Of a stretch of DNA of 64,000 bases, positions 1-8,958 are shown piece by piece. The position numbers were made by a program, and so were the translations under genes. Every line of letters begins with the position of its first letter. The stretch's first letter is position 1. This DNA comes from Xanthobacteraceae bacterium (lineage in GTDB: Bacteria; Pseudomonadota; Alphaproteobacteria; Rhizobiales; Xanthobacteraceae): positions 1 to 64,000 of the forward strand of contig JANINJ010000095.1 of the NCBI GenBank assembly GCA_024508855.1, in the 5' to 3' direction. The notes below the pieces were generated by a model. It ran no database searches. It was not told the origin of the DNA and saw only the letters and a program-made list of their open reading frames with translations.

Positions 1-355
1 AGGTCTGGAATTCGGCGACGGTCTGCGTCAGCGTCACCGGCAGGCCCTGCCCGCCGAATTCCGCGGGCGCGGACAGCCCCAGCCAGCCGCCGTCGGCGAA
101 CTGCCGGAAGGCTTCCTTGAAACCCTTGGGCGTCGTCACCCGGCCGTCGTCGTGACGGACGCAGCCTTCCAGATCGCCGACGCGATTGAGCGGCTGCAGG
201 ACTTCCTCGGCGAACTTGGCGGCCTCGCCGAGAATGGCCTCGCGCACATCGGCGGAAGCATCGCTGAACCCCGCCAGATTGTTGTAACGGTCGATCTGGA
301 AAACATCGTTGAGCAGGAAATTGACGTCTTCGATGGGCGCTTTGTAGCTCGGCAT
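1..355 (-). CDS. Acyl-CoA dehydrogenase, N-terminal part (runs off window)
   Basis: Only the first ~118 residues lie in the window. The protein begins MPSYKAPIEDVNFLLNDVF, the short N-terminal extension typical of a group of proteobacterial acyl-CoA dehydrogenases, followed by the helical N-terminal domain ending in a GGWLGLSAPAEFGGQGLP segment, a family hallmark. Full-length members are FAD enzymes of about 590 residues that oxidise acyl-CoA to trans-enoyl-CoA and pass electrons to ETF. An AGGGG ribosome site sits 5 bases before the ATG. The active-site base and FAD-contacting C-terminal half are outside the window, so substrate length cannot be judged. Confidence 0.85.
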   Translation of the reverse strand, partial: MPSYKAPIEDVNFLLNDVFQIDRYNNLAGFSDASADVREAILGEAAKFAEEVLQPLNRVGDLEGCVRHDDGRVTTPKGFKEAFRQFADGGWLGLSAPAEFGGQGLPVTLTQTVAEFQT

Positions 356-559
356 GGAATCCCCTGGGTCCGGCGCTGGGTGGGAAATTCCTCTAGAAGA
401 AATCCTGCACCGCAGCAACGCGTCTGTCGCCGCAGGCCGGGCGATTGTTCAATCGAATTTCATGCAACCATTGATTGTAGAAAGATTGCCTCCTCCGGAG
501 CTCGTTGAATCGCCTCTCCGGGGCGAGATCACCGATTTTTAACCATAAAAACCCGATCC

Positions 560-574
560 TTAACCTGTTGTTTA
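560..574 (+). promoter_or_regulatory. CtrA-like box upstream of the PodJ-like gene
   Basis: The 343-base gap between the acyl-CoA dehydrogenase and the PodJ-like gene holds no gene I can support. Inside an AT-rich stretch (about 530-580) is TTAA, seven bases, then TTTA, one mismatch from the CtrA full site TTAA-N7-TTAA. Two GANTC sites (357-361, 507-511) lie in the same gap. Known: CtrA and CcrM/GcrA control polarity genes such as podJ in Caulobacter. Inference: this gap is a cell-cycle promoter region. A single near-match can arise by chance in AT-rich DNA. Confidence 0.35.
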
Positions 575-698
575 CCGTAACGCGAAAAAGTCCGGGGGAG
601 AGGCAGACGAGCCGCGCCCAATCCGATTGTCTCTATTTCGGGGACGCGCGGGGGAGGCTGATGGTGCACCTGCACCAGGTCAGACACCGGATAAAAGC

Positions 699-3600
699 AT
701 GAATTCGCGCGGATCATGGAGCATTGACGGCATCGAGCCATCCGTCCGCGAAAGGGCCGAAGCTGCCGCGCGACGCGCAGGCATGTCGCTCGAGGAATGG
801 TTGAATTCCGCCATCAGCGACAATCCGGCATCGAGCGCTGCGCCACGCGGTACCACCCCTCAGGACACCCAGGACGTCGCGGAAATTCATCAGCGGTTGG
901 ATTCCATTGCGCGGCAGATCGATCAGATCTCGCAGCCGTCCGAAGACAACAGGCCGCCGGCCAACCAGCTCAACAACGCCTTCTCGCGTCTCGACGAACG
1001 GCTGGCGCGGATCACGACGCCGCCACCGGCCCGGCCGGCGATGCCGCACAGCCTCTCTGCCGCCGCCACGCCGCCGCATGACAACAACGCATCCTCGCTC
1101 GATCTCGCGGTCGCTGAAATCCTTGCGCGACAGGGCGAACTCGAACGCGACAAGCGGCGTAGCGCAGCGGCCGCGGGCACGCCCGCTTCCGCGGCGGACA
1201 TTTCCGGCCTCGAACAGCAGCTCTCGCAGATCACCAGCCAGATCCAGTCGCTGCAGCCCGAGCGCGTCGAACAATCGATTGCGGCTTTCCGCAGCGAACT
1301 CGCGAACATCCGCCAGGCCATCACCGAGGCGATGCCGCGCCATGCCATTGAATCGATCGAACGCGAGATTCGCCAACTCGCGGAGCGCATCGATGCCAGC
1401 CGCCACGGCGGCAGCGACGATCCGGCACTGAGCGGCGTTGAGCGCGCGCTCGGCGAAATCCATCAGACGCTGCGAACGCTGACGCCTGCCGAACAACTGG
1501 CCGGGTTCGACGAAGCGATCCGCCATCTCGGCGGCCGGCTCGACACGATCGTGCGCACCGCGGACAATCCGGCGTCGCTGCAGGAACTGGAAGGCACCAT
1601 CTCGGCACTGCGCAACGTCGTCGCCAATGTCGCGTCGAACGAGGCGCTGGCGCAACTCGGCGAGCAGGTCCAGTCGCTGGCCGCGAAGGTCGACCAACTC
1701 TCGCAGGCCAACGACTACAGCGAGACCTTCAGCCTGCTCGAACAGCGCATCGCGACGCTGACCACGACGCTGCAGACGCGTACACCGGCCACCGAGGTCC
1801 AATCCTCTGAACAACTCGAAGGCGCAATGCGCACGCTGTCCGAGCGGCTCGATCGCATCCCGGTCGGCAACGACAGCCCGTCGGCTTTCGCGCATCTTGA
1901 GCAGCGCGTGTCCTATCTGCTGGAACGGCTGGAGTCGTCGGCGGATCACCGCTCCAGCGGCCTCGGCCGCGTCGAAGAAGGCCTGCAGGACGTCCTCCGC
2001 CATCTCGAACAGCAACAGGCTCATTTCGCGGCGGCGCCGGCACGCATGGCAGGCGCGGCGTCTCTCGACGACTCGCTGGTAGACAGCATCAAACGCGAAT
2101 TGTCCGACATCCGGAATACGCAGACGGAAGCCGACCGTCACACGCAGGACTCGCTGGAAGCGGTTCACAACACGCTCGGACACGTCGTCGATCGCCTTGC
2201 CATGATCGAAAACGACCTGCGCACGGCACGGGCCACGCCGCGCTCGGCGCCGCCACTGCGTCCCGAACTTCCCAACCCCGTTCAGGCGCAACCGGCGCCG
2301 CAGCCTCCGGCTACTCCGGCGCCGCCGTTCTTCAAACCGGCTGCCACCGAGCCGCCGCCGGTGTTCGCCGCCCCGAAGCCCGCCGACGAACCGACGGAGC
2401 CACGCGCGCGTTCCGATGCGCCTCCGATCTCCTTGCCCAAGGCGGACACCCGCGCCGAGCCGCCGCATTCACCGCTCAATGCCGAGTTGCCGCCAGACCA
2501 TCCGCTGGAGCCAGGCACGCGCCTGCCCGCCCGGACGCTGTCACCATCGGAGCGCATCGCCGCGTCGGAAGAGGCACTTAGCGAACTGCCCTCCTCCGCG
2601 CCGCCGCAACCGGCCAGCGCATCGAGCTTCATTGCCGCAGCGCGCCGCGCCGCGCAGGCGGCCGCAAAGATTCCTGCGCCGGACAAGCCGGGCCGCGCTG
2701 CCACGCTGAACGAATCGATCCGCGCCGCCGCCAAGGGTTCGCCGATTACGTCCAAGATCCGTTCGCTGCTGGTAGGCGCCAGCGTCGTCGTGATCGTGCT
2801 TGGCTCTTTCAAAATGGCCATGTCGCTGATGGAAGGCGGATCGACGCCGCCAAAGCCGGTCGCAGAGCGCACCGCACCCGCGACGTCACCGTCCTCGAGC
2901 GATAGAAAATCGGAGATGGCGCCGCAGTCAGACGACGAATTCGCGGATGGCGACGAGACCGACATGGCAAGCCCGCAGCCACCGGCAGCTTCTGTCACGC
3001 CGCCGCCCAACAGCGCACTGCCGCCGGCCACGCCGGACGTTACCGGATCGATTCCGAACCAACGCGACGGCGCTGCGACGCCGGTGCCGCCGGCCACGAC
3101 CACTGCAACCGTACAAATCCCGTCTTCCGAAAAGCTGCCCGACAGCATCGGCGGCCCGACGCTGCGCGCAGCCGCGCTGAAGGGCGATCCCGGCGCCGCC
3201 TATGAAGTGGCGACGCGCTACGCCGAGGGCAAAGGCGTCACCGCAAGTCTCGACGATGCCGCCAAATGGTACGACCGCGCCGCGCAGGGCGGAATCGTGC
3301 CGGCGATCTTCCGGTTGGGGACGTTTTACGAGAAGGGCCTGAGCGTCAAGAAAGACGTCGCGACCGCCCGCCGCTACTACCTGACGGCAGCCGAACGCGG
3401 CAGCGCCAAGGCGATGCACAACCTCGCCGTGCTCGATGCGGACGGCGGCGGAAAGGGTCCGGACTATCGCAGCGCTTCGCAGTGGTTCCGCAATGCCGCC
3501 GAACGCGGCGTCGCCGACAGCCAGTTCAACCTCGGCATTCTCTATGCCCGCGGCATCGGCGTCGAACAGAACCTCGCCGAGTCGTACAAGTGGTTCAGCC

Positions 3601-3842
3601 TCGCCGCAGCACAGGGCGATGCGGATGCCGGCCGCAAACGCGACGATGTCGCCAAACGGCTCGATGCCCAGTCGCTCGCGGCTGCCAAGCTCGCGGTGCA
3701 GAATTTCGTCGCGGTGAAGCAGCCCGACGACGCCGTCACCGTCGCCAGCCCTGCCGGCGGCTGGGACGCGCCACTGGCGAAAACCACATTGCCGAAAACC
3801 ACATCGGCAAAGACGTCGCGGACCGCACGGGCGGCGCGTTAA
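699..3842 (+). CDS. PodJ-like polar localisation protein with Sel1 repeats
   Basis: A 1047-residue protein. The N-terminus (SVRERAEAAARRAGMSLEEWL) is a short helix-turn-helix-like segment common in alphaproteobacterial PodJ/Sel1 proteins. Residues ~75-500 are Glu/Gln/Leu-rich and predicted coiled coil. A Pro/Ala-rich linker follows, then one membrane segment (~689-711, SLLVGASVVVIVLG), a second Pro-rich periplasmic linker, and about four Sel1-type repeats near the C-terminus (AKWYDRAAQGG, ARRYYLTAAERG, ASQWFRNAAERG, SYKWFSLAAAQG). This matches the architecture of PodJ, which organises the flagellated pole in Caulobacter and Agrobacterium: cytoplasmic coiled coil, one membrane pass, periplasmic Sel1 domain. 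The start is the ATG after GGATAAAAGC; an in-frame start 72 bases upstream is less likely. Orthology to PodJ rather than another Sel1 protein is inferred. Confidence 0.75.
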   Translation: MNSRGSWSIDGIEPSVRERAEAAARRAGMSLEEWLNSAISDNPASSAAPRGTTPQDTQDVAEIHQRLDSIARQIDQISQPSEDNRPPANQLNNAFSRLDERLARITTPPPARPAMPHSLSAAATPPHDNNASSLDLAVAEILARQGELERDKRRSAAAAGTPASAADISGLEQQLSQITSQIQSLQPERVEQSIAAFRSELANIRQAITEAMPRHAIESIEREIRQLAERIDASRHGGSDDPALSGVERALGEIHQTLRTLTPAEQLAGFDEAIRHLGGRLDTIVRTADNPASLQELEGTISALRNVVANVASNEALAQLGEQVQSLAAKVDQLSQANDYSETFSLLEQRIATLTTTLQTRTPATEVQSSEQLEGAMRTLSERLDRIPVGNDSPSAFAHLEQRVSYLLERLESSADHRSSGLGRVEEGLQDVLRHLEQQQAHFAAAPARMAGAASLDDSLVDSIKRELSDIRNTQTEADRHTQDSLEAVHNTLGHVVDRLAMIENDLRTARATPRSAPPLRPELPNPVQAQPAPQPPATPAPPFFKPAATEPPPVFAAPKPADEPTEPRARSDAPPISLPKADTRAEPPHSPLNAELPPDHPLEPGTRLPARTLSPSERIAASEEALSELPSSAPPQPASASSFIAAARRAAQAAAKIPAPDKPGRAATLNESIRAAAKGSPITSKIRSLLVGASVVVIVLGSFKMAMSLMEGGSTPPKPVAERTAPATSPSSSDRKSEMAPQSDDEFADGDETDMASPQPPAASVTPPPNSALPPATPDVTGSIPNQRDGAATPVPPATTTATVQIPSSEKLPDSIGGPTLRAAALKGDPGAAYEVATRYAEGKGVTASLDDAAKWYDRAAQGGIVPAIFRLGTFYEKGLSVKKDVATARRYYLTAAERGSAKAMHNLAVLDADGGGKGPDYRSASQWFRNAAERGVADSQFNLGILYARGIGVEQNLAESYKWFSLAAAQGDADAGRKRDDVAKRLDAQSLAAAKLAVQNFVAVKQPDDAVTVASPAGGWDAPLAKTTLPKTTSAKTSRTARAAR

Positions 3843-3990
3843 TCCCGTTTGTTCACCAATCCGACAGATCGGCGGCGAATAGCACCGGAAAGTTTCGGCT
3901 TCGAAAGATTCTTTGATGCCGTCATTCGCTAATTTCGGTTATGCAGAAACATGTGCTTGATTGCGCAGCTCTGACAACAAGCCGTGAGCG

Positions 3991-4021
3991 GTTTCGGCCA
4001 GCCTGACGGCTAACCCGAAAC
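3991..4021 (+). terminator. Hairpin between podJ-like gene and tauE-like gene
   Basis: GTTTCGG pairs with CCGAAAC, and inner AGCC with GGCT, around a TGAC-type loop. There is no T-run after it, so it is not a standard intrinsic terminator. It ends 8 bases before the GTG start of the exporter gene and could instead affect ribosome access. The rest of the 187-base gap shows no gene. Confidence 0.35.
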
Positions 4022-4029
4022 GGCCGTTC

Positions 4030-4956
4030 GTGCAGCTTTATCTCCCGATTGCCGATATTCCGGTCAACGTGTTCCTCATCCTGGCGATGGGAATGGCGGT
4101 GGGCTTCGTGTCCGGCATGTTCGGAATCGGCGGCGGCTTCCTGCTGACACCCCTGCTGATCTTCATCGGCATCTCACCGGCGGTCGCGGTCGCCTCGGTC
4201 TCCACCCACATCGCCGCATCGTCGTTGTCCGGAGCGCTGTCGTACTGGCGCAAACGTTCGATCGATCTCACGCTGGCGCTGGTGCTGCTGGGAGGCAGCA
4301 TCGTCGGCACCATACTGGGCGTCCTGCTGTTCACGTACTTGCGGACGCTGGGCCAGCTCGATCTGGTGATCGCACTGTCCTATGTGGTGCTGCTGGGCGG
4401 CGTCGGAACGGCGATGTTCTACGAGGGACTGCGCGCCATCGCGCGGGCACGCCGTGGCGGCAACCCGACCTTGCGCCGCCCCGGCAGCCATAGCTGGGTC
4501 CACGGCCTGCCGCTGAAGATGCGCTTCAAGCGCTCCAAGATCTATCTGTCGGTGATCCCGGTCAACGTCATCGGCCTGCTGATCGGCTTCATCGGCGCCA
4601 TCATGGGCGTCGGCGGCAGCTTCATCCTGATTCCCGCATTGATCTACGTGCTGCGGGTGCCGACCAGTACCGTGATCGGTACCTCGATGGCGCTGACGCT
4701 GGTGACGATGGTGATTGCCACCGTGTTGCATGCCGTCACCAACCATCTGGTCGATGCGGTGCTGGCGCTGATCCTGATGATCGGCGGCGTCACCGGCGCA
4801 CAGTTCGGCGCCCGCGCCGGGTTGCGGATTCGCGGCGAACACCTGCGGCTGCTGCTGGGCCTCCTGATTCTCGCGGTCGGCGTGCGCTTCGCGGTCGAGA
4901 TCGCGATCCGCCCCGACGATCTCTACACCGTCCGTGACGCCGGAGGTGCCGGATGA
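4030..4956 (+). CDS. Sulfite exporter TauE/SafE family membrane protein
   Basis: A 308-residue integral membrane protein with about eight hydrophobic helices. The duplicated family motif is visible: MFGIGGGFLLTPLL near residue 35 and IMGVGGSFILIPALIYVL near residue 195. These glycine-rich loops define the TauE/SafE (DUF81) family, members of which move sulfite, sulfoacetate or other organosulfonate anions. The stop codon overlaps the next gene's ATG (ATGA), so the two are translationally coupled. The chosen GTG start has no clear ribosome site, and a downstream start near the second methionine remains possible. Substrate is unknown. Confidence 0.85.
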   Translation: MQLYLPIADIPVNVFLILAMGMAVGFVSGMFGIGGGFLLTPLLIFIGISPAVAVASVSTHIAASSLSGALSYWRKRSIDLTLALVLLGGSIVGTILGVLLFTYLRTLGQLDLVIALSYVVLLGGVGTAMFYEGLRAIARARRGGNPTLRRPGSHSWVHGLPLKMRFKRSKIYLSVIPVNVIGLLIGFIGAIMGVGGSFILIPALIYVLRVPTSTVIGTSMALTLVTMVIATVLHAVTNHLVDAVLALILMIGGVTGAQFGARAGLRIRGEHLRLLLGLLILAVGVRFAVEIAIRPDDLYTVRDAGGAG

Positions 4957-5744
4957 TGCCGCACCTGCGCTATGCCGTTGCCGGACTGACGCTGTCGCTG
5001 TGCGGCCTGTTCGGTGCCGACGATGCGTGCGCGGAACGGCTGATCGTCTCAGTGTCCAATCACCGCGTCACCGTGACGCCGAATTATTCCGGCGAGGAAC
5101 TGGTGCTGTTCGGATCGGTCGAACGTGACGACACCGCGGCCGCCTTCCGCGGCAATTATGACCTCGTGGTCACCGTCAGCGGCCCGCGCACCGACATGGT
5201 GACCCGGCGCAAGGAGCGCCGCTTCGGTATCTGGATCAACGCAGATTCCCGGCAGTTTCTCAATGTGCCGAGCTATCTCGCGATTTCCTCGAACCGGCCG
5301 CTAGATCTGGTCGCTTCACCGGATGTGCGCCGCCGCCAGCAACTCGGCCTCGACAACGTATTGCTGACCCAACGCATCGGCACTGACTATGCAGACGTCG
5401 TCGCCAGCGATCCGTTTCGCAGCGCCTTCGTGCGGCTGCGCACCGAGCACGGCCTCTATCGCGAAGCCACCTCGGCCGTCACCTTCCTGACGCCGACGCT
5501 GTTTCGCACCGGCATTCCGCTGCCGGCGGAAGTCCCGATCGGCACCTACGATGTCGACATCAAGCTGTTCGCCAACGGCGCGCTGGCCACGCAGACGCAG
5601 ACCGCGTTCGAGGTGGTCAAGGTCGGCTTCGAGCAGTTCATCGCCAATACTGCGCGCCACCATGGCCTCGCCTACGGGCTAGCCACCGCGATGATGGCCT
5701 TGATGACCGGCTGGATTGCATCGGTGGTCTTCCGCAGGGATTGA
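4953..5744 (+). CDS. TIGR02186 family putative transmembrane protein
   Basis: A 263-residue protein with a signal peptide (cleavage probably after ACAE-type residues near 28), a central beta-rich exported region starting RLIVSVSNHRVTVTPNYSGEELVLFGS, and one C-terminal membrane helix (about 240-258) with a short RRD cytoplasmic tail. This is the pattern of TIGR02186, an alphaproteobacterial family of unknown biochemical role found next to TauE/SafE exporters. The 4-base overlap with the exporter supports joint action, probably as an accessory subunit on the periplasmic side. No catalytic motif is visible. Confidence 0.75.
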   Translation: MMPHLRYAVAGLTLSLCGLFGADDACAERLIVSVSNHRVTVTPNYSGEELVLFGSVERDDTAAAFRGNYDLVVTVSGPRTDMVTRRKERRFGIWINADSRQFLNVPSYLAISSNRPLDLVASPDVRRRQQLGLDNVLLTQRIGTDYADVVASDPFRSAFVRLRTEHGLYREATSAVTFLTPTLFRTGIPLPAEVPIGTYDVDIKLFANGALATQTQTAFEVVKVGFEQFIANTARHHGLAYGLATAMMALMTGWIASVVFRRD

Positions 5745-5754
5745 ACGGAAACCG

Positions 5755-7074
5755 TTACATCAGGAATCCGAACGCCATGCCGGCGACGCTCGCCACCATG
5801 ACGCCCGTCGACAGCCAGCCGAGCCAGTACAGCGGCCCGCGCACGACGAAGCGATGCATGATGTCGTGACGGCGCACGATGATCATCAGCAGCACCATCA
5901 CGGGAACCGCCAGCACGCCATTGATCACGGCGCTCCAGTACAACGCGGAGATCGGATCGATCGGCGTGACGTTGATGACGATGCCGATCACCGCCGACAG
6001 CGTCAGCACGGCGTAGAAGGCCGTAGCCTCCTTCGGCTTGCGCGCCAGCCCGACCGGCCAGCGGCGACCCTCACCGATGGCGTAGGCGGCCGCACCGGCA
6101 AGCACCGGGATCGCCAGCAGGCCGGTGCCGACGATGCCTAGCGCGAAAATGATTTCGGCGAATGCGCCGGCGATCGGCCGCAACGCTTCCGCCGCCTGCG
6201 CGGAGGTTTCGATATCGGTCTTGCCGTTGGCATGCAGCGTCGCCGCTGCGATGATGATGATCGAGAGCGCAATCAGCGTCGAGAACGCCATGCCGACGAT
6301 GGTATCGGCGCGGATGCGGTGAAATTCCGCGACGGCATCGGCCGGCGACCTGAAGAGCGGCTGCTTGGCCGGATCGACTCGCTCATCCTCGGCCTCCTGC
6401 GAGGCCTGCCAGAAGAACAGATAGGGCGAAATCGTGGTACCGAGGATGGCGACGATGGTGGTCCAGTAATCGGCGCTCCATGTGAGGTGCGGGATCAGCG
6501 CCCCGCGGAGCGCTTCCGTCCATGCGACATTGGTGACGGCCAGCGCTGCGACGTAGGTGAACAGGCTCAAGGTCAGCCATTTCAGCACTGCGACGTAGCG
6601 TTTGTAATCGAAGAAGATCTGCGCGATCACCGAGATCAGGCCATACATCACGACATAGGGAAACGCGTAACCGCCGACCAGCAGCTTCGAGGCGTCGGCC
6701 ATGGCCGCCAGATCGGCTGCGATATTGATGGTGTTGGCGACGAACAGCAACGCCACCACGGCGTTGAGCAGCAGCGGCGGATAATGCCGGCAGATATTCC
6801 CGGCGATGCCGCGCCCTGTGACGCGACCGACGCGGCCGGAGATTTCCTGGATCGCCGCCATCAACGGAAAGCTGAGGATCATGGTCCAGCCGATGCCATA
6901 ACCGAGTTGGGCGCCGGCCTGGCTGTAGGTGCCGATGCCGGACGGATCGTCATCCGCCGCACCGGTGATGAGGCCGGGACCCAACGCCCGCAACCAGCCG
7001 CGGAGCCCTTTCGTCTCGGGCTTTGCCTCCGCCTCGGGCTTTGCCGTCACTTCCGCCCGAATATGTTCGGTCAC
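5755..7074 (-). CDS. Nramp-family metal transporter, divergent clade
   Basis: A 439-residue protein with about 11 membrane helices and an overall Nramp fold (RALGPGLITGAADDDPSGIGTY at helix 1). Canonical Nramp proteins bind Mn/Fe through DPGN in helix 1 and MPH in helix 6. Here helix 1 reads DPSG and the helix 6 region reads FFWQASQEAED, so the usual Asn and Met ligands are absent. That places it in a divergent branch whose substrate cannot be assumed to be Mn2+. The start is the GTG preceded by GAGGA (TEHIRAEVTAKPEAE follows); an ATG 72 bases upstream in the same frame lacks a ribosome site. Confidence 0.8.
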   Translation of the reverse strand: MTEHIRAEVTAKPEAEAKPETKGLRGWLRALGPGLITGAADDDPSGIGTYSQAGAQLGYGIGWTMILSFPLMAAIQEISGRVGRVTGRGIAGNICRHYPPLLLNAVVALLFVANTINIAADLAAMADASKLLVGGYAFPYVVMYGLISVIAQIFFDYKRYVAVLKWLTLSLFTYVAALAVTNVAWTEALRGALIPHLTWSADYWTTIVAILGTTISPYLFFWQASQEAEDERVDPAKQPLFRSPADAVAEFHRIRADTIVGMAFSTLIALSIIIIAAATLHANGKTDIETSAQAAEALRPIAGAFAEIIFALGIVGTGLLAIPVLAGAAAYAIGEGRRWPVGLARKPKEATAFYAVLTLSAVIGIVINVTPIDPISALYWSAVINGVLAVPVMVLLMIIVRRHDIMHRFVVRGPLYWLGWLSTGVMVASVAGMAFGFLM

Positions 7075-7149
7075 GCTCGCGTCCTCATTCCTCAGCGGCT
7101 GGCAACGCACAGCATAGCACTGTGTTCCCGCCGAGGAACAAGACAAGGG

Positions 7150-7926
7150 CTAGACCGGTGCGACCACCGTTGCGACGCCCGGCTCGAGCATCTTCAGGCG
7201 CGAGCCAAATCCCAACGTATCGAACGAGGCGCGGAGGTCCTGCCCGCTCTGCCGGAAATGCTTCCAGCCGTCGGTATGCAGCGGCACGATCACCGCATCC
7301 GGAAACGCGCGCGCGGTCTCGATCGTGTCGTTGGTATCCATGGTGAGATGAAACGGACCGCGGGTCTGCGCGGCGCCGGCAAACGGCAGCACAATGCGGG
7401 CCGGGAAACGCCGGGCCACTTCCGCGACGCCGTCGTACCAGACCGTGTCGCCGGAAATGTAGATCGAGTAACTGTCCGATCCCTTCGGCGTCACCACGAA
7501 ACCGATGACATCGCCGGACAACGGCTCGATGCCGGCCGGACCGTGTCGCGCAGGTGTCGCGGTGATGGTCAGCGAGCGACCGTCAGCCGCAGTCAGTTCG
7601 GTCGATGCCCACGGCAACAGGCCTTCGGCGTGACCACCAAGCCGCTTGGCACCCGCAACGGTAGTCAGCACACGATTGGCCTTTGTCAGAAACGCCTTGC
7701 CGGAATTGTCGAGATTGTCGGAATGCTGATCGTGACTGAGCAGCACCGCATCGACCCCGCCGATATCCGCAGCACTCAACGCGGGCCCTTCGAGCTTCTC
7801 CAGCGTGACATGCGGCAGCTTGTAATCGCCGGGTGCATCGAAGGTCGGATCGGTGAGCAGCCTGAAACCTTCGACTTCGATCAAAGCGGTCGGTCCGCCG
7901 ACCAAGGTGATACGAACCGGATTCAT
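7150..7926 (-). CDS. UlaG-like MBL-fold metallo-hydrolase
   Basis: A 258-residue member of the metallo-beta-lactamase fold of the UlaG/COG2220 type. The opening TLVGGPTALIEVEGFRLLTDPTFD matches the strand and Asp loop of this group, and LLSHDQHSDNLD corresponds to the metal-binding HxHxDH region, here HDQHSD. Late residues ISGDTVWYD and PLHTDGWKHF supply the remaining metal ligands. GAGGAG lies just before the ATG. It is 14 bases downstream of an EamA exporter gene on the same strand and probably shares its transcript, under the divergent LysR regulator. Substrate unknown. Confidence 0.8.
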   Translation of the reverse strand: MNPVRITLVGGPTALIEVEGFRLLTDPTFDAPGDYKLPHVTLEKLEGPALSAADIGGVDAVLLSHDQHSDNLDNSGKAFLTKANRVLTTVAGAKRLGGHAEGLLPWASTELTAADGRSLTITATPARHGPAGIEPLSGDVIGFVVTPKGSDSYSIYISGDTVWYDGVAEVARRFPARIVLPFAGAAQTRGPFHLTMDTNDTIETARAFPDAVIVPLHTDGWKHFRQSGQDLRASFDTLGFGSRLKMLEPGVATVVAPV

Positions 7927-7940
7927 GAGACGTCTCCTCA

Positions 7941-8864
7941 TTACTTGACCACAGGCGATGTGACGGCGGCGGGCCGCGTCACCAGATAGACGCCCAGTGC
8001 GACCGGGATGATGCCGAGCAGATCGCGGCTCTCGATGTGCTCTCCGAGCACCATCCACGCGAACAGCATGCCGAGCGGCGGCATCAGGAAGTGATAGGCG
8101 CTCGCGGCCGTTGCACCGCAGGTCTTCAGCAGGTGAAACCACAACAGGTAAGCGAGGATCGAGCCGCCCAGCACCAGGAAGGCGAACGCGCCGAGCAGTT
8201 GCATGTTCGGCACGATGTCGTGCACCGACGACAACGTCAGCGCGAACGGCGTCACAGCCAGTCCACCGGCGATATTCTGGACGCCATTGCCGAGCCAGAG
8301 ATTGCCCTTCGGTGCGAACAGCTTGAACAGGATGGTGCCTGCGACGATCGAGGCCAGCGACGCCAGCGTGAACAGGATGCCATGCAGGCTGTCGGTGCCG
8401 ATGGCGATGCGGTGCCAGACGATCAGCGCCACGCCAATGATCCCGAACAGCAGGCCCGCAACTTTGCGCCAGGTCAGCGCCTCACCGAGAAACATCGCAG
8501 CAAGCACAGCGGTGAAGATCGGATTGGCGCTGACGATCAGTCCGCCAAGTCCGGCCGACACGGTCTGCAGGCCGGTGTAGCCAAGACCGAGATAGAGCGC
8601 GTTGTTGGCGACGCCGAGCACGGCGAACACCGCGACATCGCGCCACGACAGCGACCATTCGTCCCGGCGCAAGGCCGAGATGCCAAGGATCAGGATTCCG
8701 GCGAGCAGGAAGCGCGCGGCCAGCAGGATCAGCGGCGGACAATAGGTGACGCCGGTCTTGCCGGCGACGAAGGCGAAGCTCCACAGCAGGCAGAACAACC
8801 CGATGTAGAGCGGCAGGGCATTGAACGACGGGCGGGAAACCGGAACGGCGGGCGCGAGGGACAT
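7941..8864 (-). CDS. EamA/DMT-family exporter
   Basis: A 307-residue membrane protein with about ten helices in two homologous halves, typical of drug/metabolite transporters (first half LPLYIGLFCLLWSFAFVAGK; second half includes LGGSILAYLLWFHLLKTCGA). Such proteins export amino acids, nucleosides or small drugs. AGGAG precedes the chosen ATG; a methionine six codons upstream is the alternative. It is divergently transcribed from a LysR gene 94 bases away, an arrangement that usually means the LysR protein controls the exporter. Confidence 0.85.
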   Translation of the reverse strand: MSLAPAVPVSRPSFNALPLYIGLFCLLWSFAFVAGKTGVTYCPPLILLAARFLLAGILILGISALRRDEWSLSWRDVAVFAVLGVANNALYLGLGYTGLQTVSAGLGGLIVSANPIFTAVLAAMFLGEALTWRKVAGLLFGIIGVALIVWHRIAIGTDSLHGILFTLASLASIVAGTILFKLFAPKGNLWLGNGVQNIAGGLAVTPFALTLSSVHDIVPNMQLLGAFAFLVLGGSILAYLLWFHLLKTCGATAASAYHFLMPPLGMLFAWMVLGEHIESRDLLGIIPVALGVYLVTRPAAVTSPVVK

Positions 8865-8900
8865 GGCATTTCTCCTGTCCATTCCATCTAGACCTCGGCC

Positions 8901-8921
8901 TTTCCATTTGGAAATTAAATG
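8901..8921. promoter_or_regulatory. Candidate LysR operator between divergent genes
   Basis: The intergenic region contains TTTCC-ATTT-GGAAA, overlapping CATTT-N7-AAATG. Overlapping AT-rich inverted repeats in a LysR/target intergenic space fit a LysR-type operator. Which half-sites are used cannot be told from sequence alone. Confidence 0.4.
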
Positions 8922-8958
8922 ATAGACTGACTACCAGTGGAAAAATGAATGGTACACC

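Noticed and set aside
714..2468. Long open frame on the minus strand inside the PodJ-like gene
   Set aside because: It is the Arg-rich antisense of a high-GC coding region with no recognisable domain; the plus-strand frame has clear coiled-coil and Sel1 features.
6232..7989. 585-codon plus-strand frame across the Nramp and metallo-hydrolase genes
   Set aside because: Arg/His-rich composition typical of antisense frames in GC-rich DNA; both minus-strand genes have family motifs.
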